From a marine bacterium B5-7 (GTDB lineage: Bacteria; Pseudomonadota; Gammaproteobacteria; Arenicellales; CAJQKF01), in assembly GCA_021604525.1 (NCBI GenBank), contig BQJD01000019.1, positions 1-64,000 of the forward strand: 64,000 bases of DNA, given 5' to 3'. Every line of letters begins with the position of its first letter. Within the stretch, counting starts at the first letter, position 1. Under the pieces are notes generated by a model. That model saw only the letters and a list, made by a program, of their open reading frames with translations. It did no database searches and was not told where the DNA came from. Position numbers and translations under genes: made by a program. Positions 46,185-56,399 of this stretch are shown in pieces.

Positions 46185-46253
46185 AATGATGTCTCCTTAA
46201 GTGTTTTTTAGTGCAATAGGATATTGGAAACAGGGACGAATACCGTATGGGTT

Positions 46254-47447
46254 TTAGCGTTCAACCGCCAGTGCAACGCCCTGCCCACCACCGATACACA
46301 AGGTGGCAAGACCCTTTTTCGAATCGCGCCGCTTCATCTCATGTAACAAGCTGACAAGAATACGACAACCGGAAGCGCCAATGGGATGACCCAGGGCAAT
46401 CGCGCCACCGTTGACGTTGACCTTGTCGGTATCCCAGCCAAGATCGCAGTTGACCGACAACGATTGTGCGGCGAACGCTTCATTGGATTCAACCAGATCA
46501 AGGTCGTCTACCGTCCAGCCGGCCTTTTCCAGGCACTTTTTGCTGGCAGGAATCGGACCGGTTCCCATGATGGCCGGATCGACGCCGGCACTGGCATAAC
46601 TGGTAACCCTGGCCAATGGTTCGAGCCCTAATGCCTCAGCCTTGGCGGCACTCATTACCAGCACCACGGCCGCACCGTCATTCAAGCCCGAGGCATTCCC
46701 GGCGGTCACGGTACCGTCCTTGCTGAAGGCCGGTCGAAGTTTTGCCAGACCCTCGACGGTGGTGCCGGCGCGGGGATACTCATCCTTTGCAAACACAACC
46801 GGGTCTCCCTTGCGCTGGGGTATGGATACCGGAATGATCTCGGCGTCGAAGGCGCCTGCTTCCTGAGCAGCGATAGTCTTGACCTGCGAGGCAGCGGCAA
46901 AGGTATCCTGGGCAGAGCGATCCAACTGATACTGGTTGGCGATATTCTCGGCCGTATTGCCCATGTGGTAATTGTTGAAGGCATCCCACAGGCCGTCGAC
47001 AATCATCGAGTCAATCAGCTTCCAGTCACCCATCTTCTGACCGACGCGCGACTTCGGCAACACGTGAGGCGCGAGGCTCATATTCTCCTGGCCACCGGCA
47101 ATGATGATCTCGGCATCGCCACAACGTATTGCCTGGGTAGCCAGGGATACGGCCTTGAGTCCGCTGCCGCAAACCTTGTTGATGGTCATTGACGGTACTT
47201 CATTGGGCAGTCCGGCGGCGATCGCGGCCTGGCGAGCCGGATTCTGGCCGCTGCCAGCGGTCAATACCTGGCCGAGTATGACTTCGTCGACCTGATCCGC
47301 GGCAACGCCGTTACGCTCGAGCAGCGCTTTGATGACCGTCGCTCCCAATTCGTGGGCCGGCACACCGGCGAGCGCACCGCCGAATGTTCCTATGGCCGTA
47401 CGTACTGCGTCGACAATAACGACATCATCACTTTTCATCTTGCTCAT
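46254..47447 (-). CDS. phaA: Acetyl-CoA C-acetyltransferase (beta-ketothiolase)
   Basis: 397 aa thiolase that condenses two acetyl-CoA to acetoacetyl-CoA, or cleaves it. Active-site Cys in [14 protein letters not shown] (about 92), His in [17 protein letters not shown] (about 354), and the second Cys in [16 protein letters not shown] (about 384). All three active-site elements are present. Paired with phaB, it points to polyhydroxybutyrate or a related 3-hydroxybutyrate pathway. The start could be the first ATG or three codons later. Confidence 0.94.
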   Translation of the reverse strand: MSKMKSDDVVIVDAVRTAIGTFGGALAGVPAHELGATVIKALLERNGVAADQVDEVILGQVLTAGSGQNPARQAAIAAGLPNEVPSMTINKVCGSGLKAVSLATQAIRCGDAEIIIAGGQENMSLAPHVLPKSRVGQKMGDWKLIDSMIVDGLWDAFNNYHMGNTAENIANQYQLDRSAQDTFAAASQVKTIAAQEAGAFDAEIIPVSIPQRKGDPVVFAKDEYPRAGTTVEGLAKLRPAFSKDGTVTAGNASGLNDGAAVVLVMSAAKAEALGLEPLARVTSYASAGVDPAIMGTGPIPASKKCLEKAGWTVDDLDLVESNEAFAAQSLSVNCDLGWDTDKVNVNGGAIALGHPIGASGCRILVSLLHEMKRRDSKKGLATLCIGGGQGVALAVER

Positions 47448-47582
47448 CTTCTATTGGGCTCCTGGACAACTTTATGGTCGTGTGTCCTCAGTTTGGTTGA
47501 TTACTTTCGATTGGTAAAACGGGGTTCAGAACGTTAGTTATTCCGGCGTCTCGTAAAGGCACAAGACTGACGGTGTCCGCTA

Positions 47583-48554
47583 TCAAACATCGACGCCATC
47601 CGCCTGCAGATCGGCGTGATAGGACGACCGGACGAACGGACCGCTGGCAACATGTACGAAGCCGAGCTCCTTGCCAATGCGTCTGAAATCGGCGAACTCG
47701 TCAGGCGTCACGTAGCGCTCCACCGCCAGGTGATGCTCACTCGGCTGCAGATACTGACCGATGGTCAGCATATCGCAATCATGGTTACGAAGATCTTTCA
47801 TCACCTCGACAATCTCGGCATTAGTCTCGCCAAGACCCACCATCAACCCCGATTTACTGCGCGTATCCCGATGTCGTTGCTTGAATTCCTTGATCAGTCG
47901 AAGTGACCAGGCATAGTCAGAGCCGGGTCGCGCCTGTTTATAGAGTCGCGGCACAGTTTCGAGGTTGTGATTAAACACTTCCGGCACCGCCTCACCGAGT
48001 ATATCCAGCGCGACATCCATGCGGCCGCGAAAGTCCGGTACCAGTATTTCGACCCGTATGTCCGGATTGTCGCGTCGCACCGCCGTGATGCAATCGGCGA
48101 AGTGACACGCACCGCCATCTTTGAGGTCGTCGCGATCAACCGAGGTGATGACGACGTAGCGCAGTCCCATGGCGCGGATGGTACGGGCGAGATTATCAGG
48201 CTCATCGCTATCCGGCGGCAATGGACGGCCGTGGGCCACCTCGCAGAACGGGCAGCGGCGGGTGCATACATCGCCAAGTATCATGAATGTGGCCGTTCCC
48301 TTACCGAAGCATTCCGGTAAATTCGGGCAGGCTGCTTCCTCGCACACGGTATGCAGTTTTGCTCCACGCAGCAGGGCTTTTACCCGGCTGCTCTCCGACT
48401 CGCTCGGCAACTTGATTTTCATCCAGGGTGGCTTCTTCAACTTCACCTTGGGCTTTTCCACCTTGATCGGAATCCGCGCGAGTTTTTCTTCGCCGCGCAG
48501 TTTCTGACCCGGAACGACCCGCGGCCTGGCGACGCGCGCTGTGGTATCGGTCAT
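47583..48554 (-). CDS. lipA: Lipoyl synthase
   Basis: 323 aa radical-SAM enzyme that inserts two sulfur atoms into octanoyl groups on lipoyl domains. The auxiliary cluster is [12 protein letters not shown] (about 86-97). The radical-SAM cluster CTRRCPFC (CX3CX2C) lies about 15 residues later, after [13 protein letters not shown]. The final RSSY Ser ligand region ([10 protein letters not shown]) is near the C terminus. It follows lpd by 10 bp, so lipoate synthesis is transcribed with the pyruvate dehydrogenase complex that needs it. Confidence 0.97.
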   Translation of the reverse strand: MTDTTARVARPRVVPGQKLRGEEKLARIPIKVEKPKVKLKKPPWMKIKLPSESESSRVKALLRGAKLHTVCEEAACPNLPECFGKGTATFMILGDVCTRRCPFCEVAHGRPLPPDSDEPDNLARTIRAMGLRYVVITSVDRDDLKDGGACHFADCITAVRRDNPDIRVEILVPDFRGRMDVALDILGEAVPEVFNHNLETVPRLYKQARPGSDYAWSLRLIKEFKQRHRDTRSKSGLMVGLGETNAEIVEVMKDLRNHDCDMLTIGQYLQPSEHHLAVERYVTPDEFADFRRIGKELGFVHVASGPFVRSSYHADLQADGVDV

Positions 48555-48564
48555 GACGTGTCCT

Positions 48565-50607
48565 TCACTTGCGTTTTGGCATATACAAATCTGTGATCGT
48601 CCCCTCGAATGCCTCCGCGGCCATCGCTACGGTTTCCGACAGGGTTGGATGTGGATGTATGGTTAGTCCAATATCCGTGGCATCGGCACCCATTTCAATA
48701 GCCAATGCGACTTCGGCAATCAGATCACCGGCATTGGGGCCGGTTATTCCGGCACCAATGACCTGACCACTGTCTGCCTCGAACAGCAACTTGGTCAAAC
48801 CTTCTTCGCGGCCTAACGCCAGTGAGCGGCCGCTGGCAGCCCACGGGAAAACACCCTTGCCATACTTGATACCAGCGGCCTTGCATTCGTCCTCGGTTTT
48901 ACCCACCCAGGCGATTTCAGGGTCCGTATAGGCTACCGAAGGTATGCACCTGGCGTCGAATACTGATTTCAACCCGGCGCATATTTCTGCCGCGACCTTG
49001 CCCTCGTGTACTGCCTTGTGAGCCAGCATCGGCTGACCAACGACATCGCCGATGGCGAATATATTGGCAACGTTGGTACGCTGGTGATTATCGACTGCGA
49101 TAAACCCCCGCTTGTCCACTTGCACGCCAGCTTTATCGGCATCGATTTGAGCTCCGTTGGGCGTTCGCCCTACAGCCACCAGGATACGATCAAAGCGCAT
49201 CGGCGCGGGCGCACCATCGCCTTCGAACGTGACCTCAAGACCATCGTCAAACGATTTGACTGCGCTCACGCGGGTATTCAACAGGATCGACTCGTAGCGT
49301 TGTTGAAGCCGCTTGAACAGCGGCCTGACGATATCCTTATCGGCGCCGGCGACGAGGGAATCGAGCATTTCAACCACCGAAACCCTGGTGCCCAGCGCGT
49401 GGTAGACGGTGGCCATCTCGAGGCCGATTATGCCGCCGCCGATAACCAGCATACTTTTCGGAACGCCGTTGAGTTCGAGCGCACCGGTTGAATCCACAAT
49501 CCGCGGATCATCCGGCAAGAACGGCAACTTAACCGGCTCGGAGCCCACCGCGATAATGCATTTCTCGAAGCCGACTACCGTTGCATTACCTTCACCATCC
49601 AGCACTTCAATGTGGTGGGCGTCGAGGAAGCGGCTGACGCCGTTAACAACGTTCACCTTGCGCTGTTTGGCGAGACCGGCGAGACCGCCGGTAAGACGCT
49701 TGACGATACCGGATTTCCAGTCGCGCAATGCGTCGATATCGACCTCGGGTGACGAAAATTTGATGCCGTGGGTGGCAAAACTGTCAGCTTCATCGATGAC
49801 TTTAGCCGCATGCAACAATGCTTTTGAGGGGATACATCCAACGTTCAGGCAGACTCCACCCAGGGTCTCGTAGCGTTCGATGAGAATCGTCTTCAGGCCG
49901 AGATCGGCGGCCCTGAAGGCGGCGCTGTATCCGCCCGGACCCGAGCCCAGTACCACTACGTCTGCGGTGACGTCCGCATTCCCGGCATAATCACTGGCGC
50001 CTTCAGTTGGGGTAACGGCATCCGCGCCACCCTCGACTTCCATGGTCAGGATCAAATCGCCCTTGGAAACACTATCGCCAACCGTCACCTTGACGGACTT
50101 GACCAGGCCGGCGAACGGCGCCGGCACGTCCATGGACGCCTTATCGCTCTCCAGGGTAATCAAGGCGTCGTCCACGGCCACCCGATCACCAGGCGTTACC
50201 AGAAGTTCGATGACATCGACGCCTTCGAAATCGCCAATGTCGGGGACGGTTACATCGCGCACCATGGATCCGCCGTAACCACCACCTGCATCTGATGGCG
50301 CGGCGCTGCTGGCGGCCGGCTGCTGCACGGTCGGCTGTGGGTCACGTGCGCCAACCGTCCCCGTGCTGGCCATATCGAGGACAACGATCTGTGTCCCTTT
50401 GGATACACTATCGCCGACAGTGACAAGCACTTCGACCACTGTCCCGGAAGTCGGCGCTGGAATGTCCATGGACGCCTTGTCGCTCTCCACGGTAATCAAC
50501 GCATCTTCGGTATCCACGGCGTCGCCGGGGGCGACCAGGACCTCGATGACCTCGACCGCCTCGAAATCGCCGATATCGGGCACTTCGATTGTTTGTTTAT
50601 TGCTCAT
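48565..50607 (-). CDS. lpd: Dihydrolipoyl dehydrogenase with two N-terminal lipoyl domains
   Basis: 680 aa from ATG 50607 ([10 protein letters not shown]). A longer frame to 50775 adds an atypical stretch. It reoxidises dihydrolipoyl groups with NAD+. Two lipoyl domains precede the enzyme: residues 1-80 with K44 in ESDKASMD, and about 116-192 with K156 in ESDKASMD, joined by an Ala-Pro-Gln-rich linker. The E3 proper starts near 214 ([14 protein letters not shown]), with the redox disulfide C253-C258 in [15 protein letters not shown]. Most lipoyl-bearing E3 enzymes carry one domain; two is unusual. The next gene, lipA, begins 10 bp downstream. Confidence 0.95.
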   Translation of the reverse strand: MSNKQTIEVPDIGDFEAVEVIEVLVAPGDAVDTEDALITVESDKASMDIPAPTSGTVVEVLVTVGDSVSKGTQIVVLDMASTGTVGARDPQPTVQQPAASSAAPSDAGGGYGGSMVRDVTVPDIGDFEGVDVIELLVTPGDRVAVDDALITLESDKASMDVPAPFAGLVKSVKVTVGDSVSKGDLILTMEVEGGADAVTPTEGASDYAGNADVTADVVVLGSGPGGYSAAFRAADLGLKTILIERYETLGGVCLNVGCIPSKALLHAAKVIDEADSFATHGIKFSSPEVDIDALRDWKSGIVKRLTGGLAGLAKQRKVNVVNGVSRFLDAHHIEVLDGEGNATVVGFEKCIIAVGSEPVKLPFLPDDPRIVDSTGALELNGVPKSMLVIGGGIIGLEMATVYHALGTRVSVVEMLDSLVAGADKDIVRPLFKRLQQRYESILLNTRVSAVKSFDDGLEVTFEGDGAPAPMRFDRILVAVGRTPNGAQIDADKAGVQVDKRGFIAVDNHQRTNVANIFAIGDVVGQPMLAHKAVHEGKVAAEICAGLKSVFDARCIPSVAYTDPEIAWVGKTEDECKAAGIKYGKGVFPWAASGRSLALGREEGLTKLLFEADSGQVIGAGITGPNAGDLIAEVALAIEMGADATDIGLTIHPHPTLSETVAMAAEAFEGTITDLYMPKRK

Positions 50608-50651
50608 GCTGGATTGGCTCGCATTTATTTGGTGAGTATGGGGGCGGTCGG

Positions 50652-51959
50652 CTAGGCCAGAAGCAGACGGATATCGCCGAGGAGATCTGCCAGGTGACGG
50701 GTAAACCTGGCTGCCTCGGCACCGTCGATCACACGATGATCGTAGGAGATTGATAAAGGCTGCATCAACCGCCAAACGATGCCATCATCGGTACCCCTGA
50801 ATGGCTGTTCCTTTGAACGGGTGAGTCCGAGTATTGCAACTTCCGGTGCATTGACTATGGGCGTGAACGCGGTGCCGCCAATACCACCGAGGCTAGAGAT
50901 TGTCATCGAGCCGCCTGTCATGTCGGCGGTCTTCAGTTTCTTGTCACGAGCCTTGCCGCTCATTTCCATGAGGTCTGCGGATAGCTCAAAGATGCCCTTG
51001 CGATCGACATCACGAATCACCGGCACGACCAGACCGTTGGGTGTGTCCACGGCGATGCCGATATTCACATACTTCTTCAAAATCAGATTCTCGCCGGTTT
51101 CATCAAGCGAGGAATTAAATGTCGGGAATGTCTTCAGCGAGTCGGCCAGCGCCTTCATCACGAACGCCAACAGCGTGACGCGAACGCCGGCCTTTTCTGC
51201 GCGTGGCTTGAGCTCCTTGCGAAACGCTTCAAGATTGGTGATATCGGCTTCGTCGTGATGGGTAACGTGGGGCACGTTAAGCCAGGCGCGTGACAGATTC
51301 GCGCCCGTCAGGCGTTTGATTTTGTTAAGCGGCAGCAACTCGGTGTCGCCGAATTTTGAAAAATCCTGTGACGGTATCGGCTCGATACCATGGCTGCCTG
51401 CCGGAGCAGTCGCTTTTGAAGATGCCGACGCTGATTTCCCGGTACCTCCCTTCACAAAGGATTCAATATCACTGCGGGTAATCCGACCCTTGCGACCGCT
51501 GCCAACGATCCGGTTGAGGTCGATGTCCATCTCGCGAGCGATACGCCGCATGGACGGACTGGCGTGAACCCGCTCAAACGATACCGCCGGATTGGCTGAC
51601 GGTGCGACACTTGCCGCCGCAGGTGTTTCACTTGAACCGCCGCTGTCAGCCGCTTCGGATTGATCGTTTGACGGTGCTGAATTGACTGCAGCATCGTTAT
51701 CGGCAACACCGGTGACCTCGCCTTCAGACTCAAGAATAACGATCAAATCACCTTCCGATACGCTGTCGCCCACCGCCACCTTGATCTCCTTGATGACACC
51801 GGCTTCCGGCGACGGCACATCCATGGACGCCTTGTCGCTTTCAAGGGTGATCAGGGCATCGTCAATGGCTACGCTATCGCCCGGATTGACGAGAATCTCA
51901 ATGATCTCGACACTGCTGAAGTCGCCGATGTCCGGCACGTGTATTTGTTGCACACTCAT
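50652..51959 (-). CDS. aceF: Dihydrolipoyllysine acetyltransferase (E2)
   Basis: 435 aa from ATG 51959. One lipoyl domain (residues 1-75, lipoyl Lys K43 in ESDKASMD), an Ala-Ser-Pro linker, a subunit-binding domain (SPSMRRIAREMDIDLNRIVGSGRKGRITRSD, about 130-160) and the catalytic core. That core has the catalytic HxxxDG near the C terminus in ISYDHRVIDGAEAARF. E2 transfers acetyl from E1 to CoA. It is 19 bp downstream of aceE and 44 bp upstream of lpd. It has only one lipoyl domain, while the neighbouring E3 has two. Confidence 0.96.
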   Translation of the reverse strand: MSVQQIHVPDIGDFSSVEIIEILVNPGDSVAIDDALITLESDKASMDVPSPEAGVIKEIKVAVGDSVSEGDLIVILESEGEVTGVADNDAAVNSAPSNDQSEAADSGGSSETPAAASVAPSANPAVSFERVHASPSMRRIAREMDIDLNRIVGSGRKGRITRSDIESFVKGGTGKSASASSKATAPAGSHGIEPIPSQDFSKFGDTELLPLNKIKRLTGANLSRAWLNVPHVTHHDEADITNLEAFRKELKPRAEKAGVRVTLLAFVMKALADSLKTFPTFNSSLDETGENLILKKYVNIGIAVDTPNGLVVPVIRDVDRKGIFELSADLMEMSGKARDKKLKTADMTGGSMTISSLGGIGGTAFTPIVNAPEVAILGLTRSKEQPFRGTDDGIVWRLMQPLSISYDHRVIDGAEAARFTRHLADLLGDIRLLLA

Positions 51960-51978
51960 TAACTTTATCTCCGGACAA

Positions 51979-54648
51979 TCAGATCGTGGCAGGATTTGGC
52001 GAGTCAGCGTCAATGCCGAATCTGCCGATAGCGTCAGTTACGACGGACGGGGAAATCTGACCCTCGTCAGCCAATGATTTAAGCGCGGCAACGGCAATGT
52101 GGTAACGATCCACCTCGAAGAATTTTCGCAGATTCTCACGGCTGTCGGAACGACCAAAACCATCGGTGCCGAGAACGCAGTAGCGGCGGGGCACGAAAGC
52201 CCGAATCTGTTCGGCAAAGGTGCGCTTGTAGTCGGTTGCGGCAATCACCGGTCCCTGGCTGTCGCCGAGACACTGTTCAACCCAGCTCTTGCGTGGCTCG
52301 GCTTCCGGATGCAGGCGGTTGTAGCGTTGTGCATCATGCCCGTCACGCGCCAGTTCATTAAAGCTCGTGGCACTCCACACGTCGGCGGCAACATCGAACT
52401 GTTCCAGCAGCGTGACAGCAGCGATGGCCTCGCGCAGAATCGTACCACTGCCAAGCAGTTGCACGCGCATTTTCCCGCCGTCATTGTCAGCACGGCTCAA
52501 TTGATACAGCCCCTTCAGAATGCCTTCCTCGGCACCATCCGGCATATCCGGGTGCGCATAGTTCTCGTTCATCGTAGTGATGTAGAAGAAGACGTTTTCC
52601 TGATCGCGAAACATCCGCTGCATGCCACGATGGACAATCACCGCCAGCTCGTAATGAAACGTCGGGTCATAGGAAACGCAGTTGGGTATGAATTCGGCGA
52701 ACAATTGGCTATGGCCATCTTCGTGCTGCAATCCCTCGCCGTTCAAGGTGGTACGCCCGGCGGTACCGCCAATGAGGAAACCGCGTGCGCTCAGATCGCC
52801 CGCCGCCCAGGCAAGGTCACCGACCCGCTGGAAGCCGAACATCGAATAGAACATGTAAAACGGCATCATGGTCAGGCCGTAGTTACTGTAGGCGGTCGAT
52901 GCGGCAATCCATGATGACATGGCGCCGGCCTCGTTGATGCCTTCCTGCAGCATCTGCCCGCTCTTCGATTCGCGATAGGGCATGATGTCCTTGGCATCCA
53001 TGGGCGTGTATAGCTGTCCTTCCGAGGCATAAATACCCACCTGACGGAACATGCCTTCCATACCGAAAGTACGCGCTTCGTCGGGGACAATCGGCACCAG
53101 ACGCGGTCCGATCTGCTTGTTACGTGCCGTTGCCACGAGGATTCGGACTAACGCCATGGTGGTCGACATGGTGCGTTCGCCGGTGGCCTTCAGCAGTTGC
53201 GAGAAAATCGACAGGTCGGGAATATCGAGAGCATCCCCGGTACGTCGACGGCTCGGCAGATAACCACCGAGCGCCTGACGACGTTCGTGCAGGTAGCGCA
53301 TCTCCGGGGAATCTTCCGCCGGCCGATAGAGCTGTGCCTCTGCGATTTGTTCATCGGTGACCGGAATATCAAAGCGTTTGGCGAATTTACCCAATTGATC
53401 CGCCGCCATCTTCTTCTGCGAATGGGTGATGTTCTGCCCCTCGCCTGCCTCACCCATGCCGAAGCCCTTCACTGTCTTGGCGAGAATCAGGGTCGGCTGG
53501 CCTTCGGTTTTCATGGCCGCATCATAGGCCGCGTAGACCTTTTGGGCATCGTGGCCGCCTCGTACCAGGTCGTAATACAACTCATCGTCAGACATGTGCG
53601 CGACCATTTTCTTCAGCTCCGGGTACTTGCCGAAGAAATGTTCGCGCAGATAGGCACCACCATTGGCCTTGAAGGCCTGATATTCGCCGTCGATGCATTC
53701 TTCCATGAGTTTTTTCAACAGGCCGTTATGGTCCTGGGCCAGTAACGGATCCCAGCCCGAACCCCACAACAACTTGATCACATTCCAACCGGCACCGCGG
53801 AAGTTACCTTCCAGCTCCTGGATGATCTTGCCATTGCCACGCACCGGGCCATCGAGACGTTGCAGATTGCAGTTGATGACGAAAATCAGGTTGTCGAGCT
53901 TTTCCCGAACCGCCAGCGCGATCGCGCCCTGGGTTTCCGGTTCGTCGGTCTCGCCGTCACCAATAAACACCCAGATCTTGCGATTACTGGCAGGGGTCAA
54001 TCCACGATTGACCATGTATTTCATGAAGCGAGCCTGGTAGATCGCCATGATCGGGCCAAGACCCATAGACACGGTGGGGAACTGCCAGAAATCCGACATC
54101 AGCCAGGGATGCGGATAGGAGGACACGCCATTACCACCGACTTCTCGACGATAGTTGTCGAGCTGTTCTGCCGACAGGCGACCTTCGAGGTACGCGCGTG
54201 AATACACACCGGGCGAACTGTGGCCCTGGAAGTAGATCATGTCGGCGCCGCTGTCGGCGTCGGGACCCCGCCAGAAATGATTGAAGCCCGTCTCGTAAAG
54301 TGTCGCTGACGACTGGTAACTGGCGATATGTCCGCCGGGTTCTCCGGGTTTACGATTCCCGGCAACCACCATGGCAACCGCGTTCCAGCGAATTGCTTGG
54401 TAAAGTTTTCGCTCCAGTTCGCTGTCGCCAGGATAACGCGGTTCAAGTGACGACGGGATGGTATTGAGGTACGGGGTCCGTGAGCAATTGGGCGGCTGGA
54501 CACCGGCTGCGGCCGCTTTGTCGAGTGCCGACTTGATTAAATAACGCGCTCTTTCGGCGCCTTCGCGTTCGATAACAACATCGATGGCGTCCTGCCATTC
54601 TGAAGTTTCCTCGGGATCGATGTCTTTATAATTTCGGGGATCTGACAC
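51979..54648 (-). CDS. aceE: Pyruvate dehydrogenase E1 component
   Basis: 889 aa homodimer-type E1 that decarboxylates pyruvate with thiamine diphosphate. It uses a GTG start, supported by AGGAG 7 nt upstream. The thiamine diphosphate motif GDGETDEPETQG (about 231-242) ends in NCNLQRLDGPV. The family length is about 885-890 aa. First gene of aceE-aceF-lpd-lipA, read from the promoter at 54684-54712, which overlaps a near-consensus PdhR operator. Confidence 0.97.
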   Translation of the reverse strand: MSDPRNYKDIDPEETSEWQDAIDVVIEREGAERARYLIKSALDKAAAAGVQPPNCSRTPYLNTIPSSLEPRYPGDSELERKLYQAIRWNAVAMVVAGNRKPGEPGGHIASYQSSATLYETGFNHFWRGPDADSGADMIYFQGHSSPGVYSRAYLEGRLSAEQLDNYRREVGGNGVSSYPHPWLMSDFWQFPTVSMGLGPIMAIYQARFMKYMVNRGLTPASNRKIWVFIGDGETDEPETQGAIALAVREKLDNLIFVINCNLQRLDGPVRGNGKIIQELEGNFRGAGWNVIKLLWGSGWDPLLAQDHNGLLKKLMEECIDGEYQAFKANGGAYLREHFFGKYPELKKMVAHMSDDELYYDLVRGGHDAQKVYAAYDAAMKTEGQPTLILAKTVKGFGMGEAGEGQNITHSQKKMAADQLGKFAKRFDIPVTDEQIAEAQLYRPAEDSPEMRYLHERRQALGGYLPSRRRTGDALDIPDLSIFSQLLKATGERTMSTTMALVRILVATARNKQIGPRLVPIVPDEARTFGMEGMFRQVGIYASEGQLYTPMDAKDIMPYRESKSGQMLQEGINEAGAMSSWIAASTAYSNYGLTMMPFYMFYSMFGFQRVGDLAWAAGDLSARGFLIGGTAGRTTLNGEGLQHEDGHSQLFAEFIPNCVSYDPTFHYELAVIVHRGMQRMFRDQENVFFYITTMNENYAHPDMPDGAEEGILKGLYQLSRADNDGGKMRVQLLGSGTILREAIAAVTLLEQFDVAADVWSATSFNELARDGHDAQRYNRLHPEAEPRKSWVEQCLGDSQGPVIAATDYKRTFAEQIRAFVPRRYCVLGTDGFGRSDSRENLRKFFEVDRYHIAVAALKSLADEGQISPSVVTDAIGRFGIDADSPNPATI

Positions 54649-54671
54649 CTGCTCGCTCCTATATTCGAAAA

Positions 54672-54686
54672 ATTGGTCGGACCATT
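54672..54686. promoter_or_regulatory. Near-consensus PdhR operator in the aceE promoter
   Basis: ATTGGTCGGACCATT differs from the known PdhR consensus ATTGGTNNNACCAAT at one base. It lies just downstream of the aceE -10 element and overlaps it by 3 bp, so bound PdhR would block transcription start. A second, imperfect TGGT/TCCA pair lies at 54706-54717. The regulator gene (54883) is the divergent neighbour. Confidence 0.85.
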
Positions 54687-54712
54687 GTAATATCTGACGA
54701 ATAACTGGTCAA
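54684..54712 (-). promoter_or_regulatory. Sigma-70-type promoter of aceE
   Basis: On the minus strand TTGACC (54712-54707) and TACAAT (54689-54684) are separated by exactly 17 bp, close to the sigma-70 consensus TTGACA-N17-TATAAT. It lies 36 bp before the GTG start. The 3' end of the -10 overlaps the PdhR operator. Confidence 0.75.
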
Positions 54713-54822
54713 TTCCAAGACAGTATTCGTAATTTGTTGGCATCCATACTCTCTATATATGACAAATATCCTTATTTATCATTAAATTATGATCTATATA
54801 TCGATTCAAGAGGGGAATATGA

Positions 54823-54837
54823 ATTGGTCTGACAAGG
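54823..54837. promoter_or_regulatory. Possible second PdhR site before pdhR
   Basis: ATTGGTCTGACAAGG has an intact left half-site (ATTGGT) and a degenerate right half. It overlaps a plausible -35 (TTGGTC, 54825-54830) with TATACT at 54849-54854, 18 bp away. Binding here would give autoregulation. The weak second half makes the call tentative. Confidence 0.4.
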
Positions 54838-54882
54838 TATTTTACGTGTATACTCTTTGAGAATGTTGAATGGAAACAGATC

Positions 54883-55647
54883 GTGAAGCTTAAACCTATC
54901 AAGCCCTCAAAGATATCCGACGCCATATCAGAACAGCTCAAGGAATTCATCCGCGACGGCACCTTAAAGCCGGGTGAGCGCCTGCCTTCTGAGCGCGAAC
55001 TGGTCGATCAGCTCGGCGTATCGCGACCTTCGGTGCGAGAGGCGTTGCTTAAACTCGAAGCCAAGGGTCTGGTGCAGACTCGACAGGGCGGCGGCACGTA
55101 TGTAAGTGATGTGCTGGCGCCGTCGATTGTCAATCCGCTCGCGGATCTCATGAAAGACAACCCGGAGGCGATCTCCGACGTCCTCGAATGCCGTCACGGT
55201 CTTGAAGAACTGGCCGCGAGCTACGCGGCGCTACGCGCAACCGGTGCCGATCGCGAAACCATCCACAAAAAGTTTCTGGCTCTTGACGCTGCCAACAAGG
55301 CACGCGACCTGAAGCGTTCGGCCCTCGCCGACGCCGAATTTCACATGGCGATTGCCGAGGCCTCACATAATTTTGCTCTGATTCACATCACCCGTTCGCT
55401 GTTCGATCTGTTGAGTACACAGATGCTGAGTAACTGGGAGCATCTCCTGATGAACCCGGAAAACTGCGAACAAATTCATGACCAGCACCAGTATATCTAT
55501 GAGGCTATCATCAGCCGCGATCCCGACATGGCCCGTAATGCAGCGGTCACCCATCTGTCTTATATCGGACGTTGCCTCAAGGATCCAGGCGACAATAATC
55601 GTCATCTGGATCCCGGCATGATACTTAAAGCGAGCGGCGAAGGTTAA
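54883..55647 (+). CDS. pdhR: FadR/GntR-family regulator of pyruvate dehydrogenase
   Basis: 254 aa from a GTG start (the nearest upstream ATG is out of frame). The N-terminal GntR winged helix (about 1-75) has LKPGERLPSERELVDQLGVSRPSVREALLKLEAKGLV. The C-terminal all-helical FCD domain binds the ligand. It matches PdhR, which senses pyruvate and represses aceEF-lpd. Its position divergent from aceE, with a PdhR-type operator between them, supports the name. The length equals E. coli PdhR (254). Confidence 0.92.
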   Translation: MKLKPIKPSKISDAISEQLKEFIRDGTLKPGERLPSERELVDQLGVSRPSVREALLKLEAKGLVQTRQGGGTYVSDVLAPSIVNPLADLMKDNPEAISDVLECRHGLEELAASYAALRATGADRETIHKKFLALDAANKARDLKRSALADAEFHMAIAEASHNFALIHITRSLFDLLSTQMLSNWEHLLMNPENCEQIHDQHQYIYEAIISRDPDMARNAAVTHLSYIGRCLKDPGDNNRHLDPGMILKASGEG

Positions 55648-55652
55648 CCCGT

Positions 55653-56387
55653 ATGAATAATAACGAGCGGTCGATGATCATGACTCAAGAAGACGCCGAG
55701 GTCACAGATGCGTTAGCGATTCGCCAGGTTCTGTTCGACATGGACGGACTACTGCTGGATACCGAGAGTATTTATACCGAAATTACCCAGCAGATTGTCA
55801 GCCGCTTCGGCAAGGTATTCGACTGGTCTATCAAGGGAAATATGATCGGCCGGGATTCAACGTCGTCGTCACGCTACCTGGTCAGCGCACTCGATCTGCC
55901 AATCTCGGCCGAGGATTACCTCTGCGAGCGCGACAGCATGCTTCGCGTAGCATTTCCCCGTGCCCAGCCGCTTGCAGGAGCGCGTGAGTTGATCGAGCAT
56001 TTAAGCGCTCACCGCATTCCTATCGCTGTTGCCAGTAGCTCATCACGAGAGATGTTCGACATAAAAACCCGAAATCACCAGGACTGGTTCCGCCTGTTCG
56101 ATACCGTTGTCACCGGTGACGACCCCGAGGTCGGCGCGGCCAAGCCGTCACCGGATATATTTTTAACGGCGTCTGCTCGACTCGGTGGCCCGGCATCGCA
56201 CACGCTGGTTTTCGAAGATGCGCCATCGGGTCTTGCCGCTGGCCTTGCGGCTGGAATGCATGTGATTGCGATACCCGATCCGAACATGGATGCCAGTCGT
56301 TACAGCGGCGCTCGTGAAGTGCTCGGATCATTGACCGAATTTGCGCCGCAAAAATATGGTCTTCCCGAGCTGATTTTCACCCGCTAG
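55653..56387 (+). CDS. HAD-superfamily sugar/nucleotide phosphatase (HDHD1-like)
   Basis: 244 aa. HAD motifs: I LFDMDGLLLDTE (nucleophile DxD, about 24-35), II AVASSSSRE (about 127-135), III Lys in VGAAKPSPDIF (about 164-174) and IV FEDAPSGLAAGLAAGM (about 188-203). The cap inserted after motif I (GRDSTSSSRYL) resembles the beta-phosphoglucomutase/HDHD1 group, which includes pseudouridine-5'-phosphatase. It begins 6 bp after the pdhR stop, so it is probably co-transcribed with pdhR, although the functional link is unclear. Confidence 0.88.
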   Translation: MNNNERSMIMTQEDAEVTDALAIRQVLFDMDGLLLDTESIYTEITQQIVSRFGKVFDWSIKGNMIGRDSTSSSRYLVSALDLPISAEDYLCERDSMLRVAFPRAQPLAGARELIEHLSAHRIPIAVASSSSREMFDIKTRNHQDWFRLFDTVVTGDDPEVGAAKPSPDIFLTASARLGGPASHTLVFEDAPSGLAAGLAAGMHVIAIPDPNMDASRYSGAREVLGSLTEFAPQKYGLPELIFTR

Positions 56388-56399
56388 AACCCAATCAAT

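Noticed and set aside
50608-50775. N-terminal extension of lpd
   Set aside because: Arg/Ser/Pro-rich and overlaps the end of aceF; the first lipoyl domain begins at ATG 50607.
52099-52914. 271-codon plus-strand frame
   Set aside because: Runs antisense to aceE, whose protein is unmistakable; the frame follows aceE's codon structure and matches nothing.
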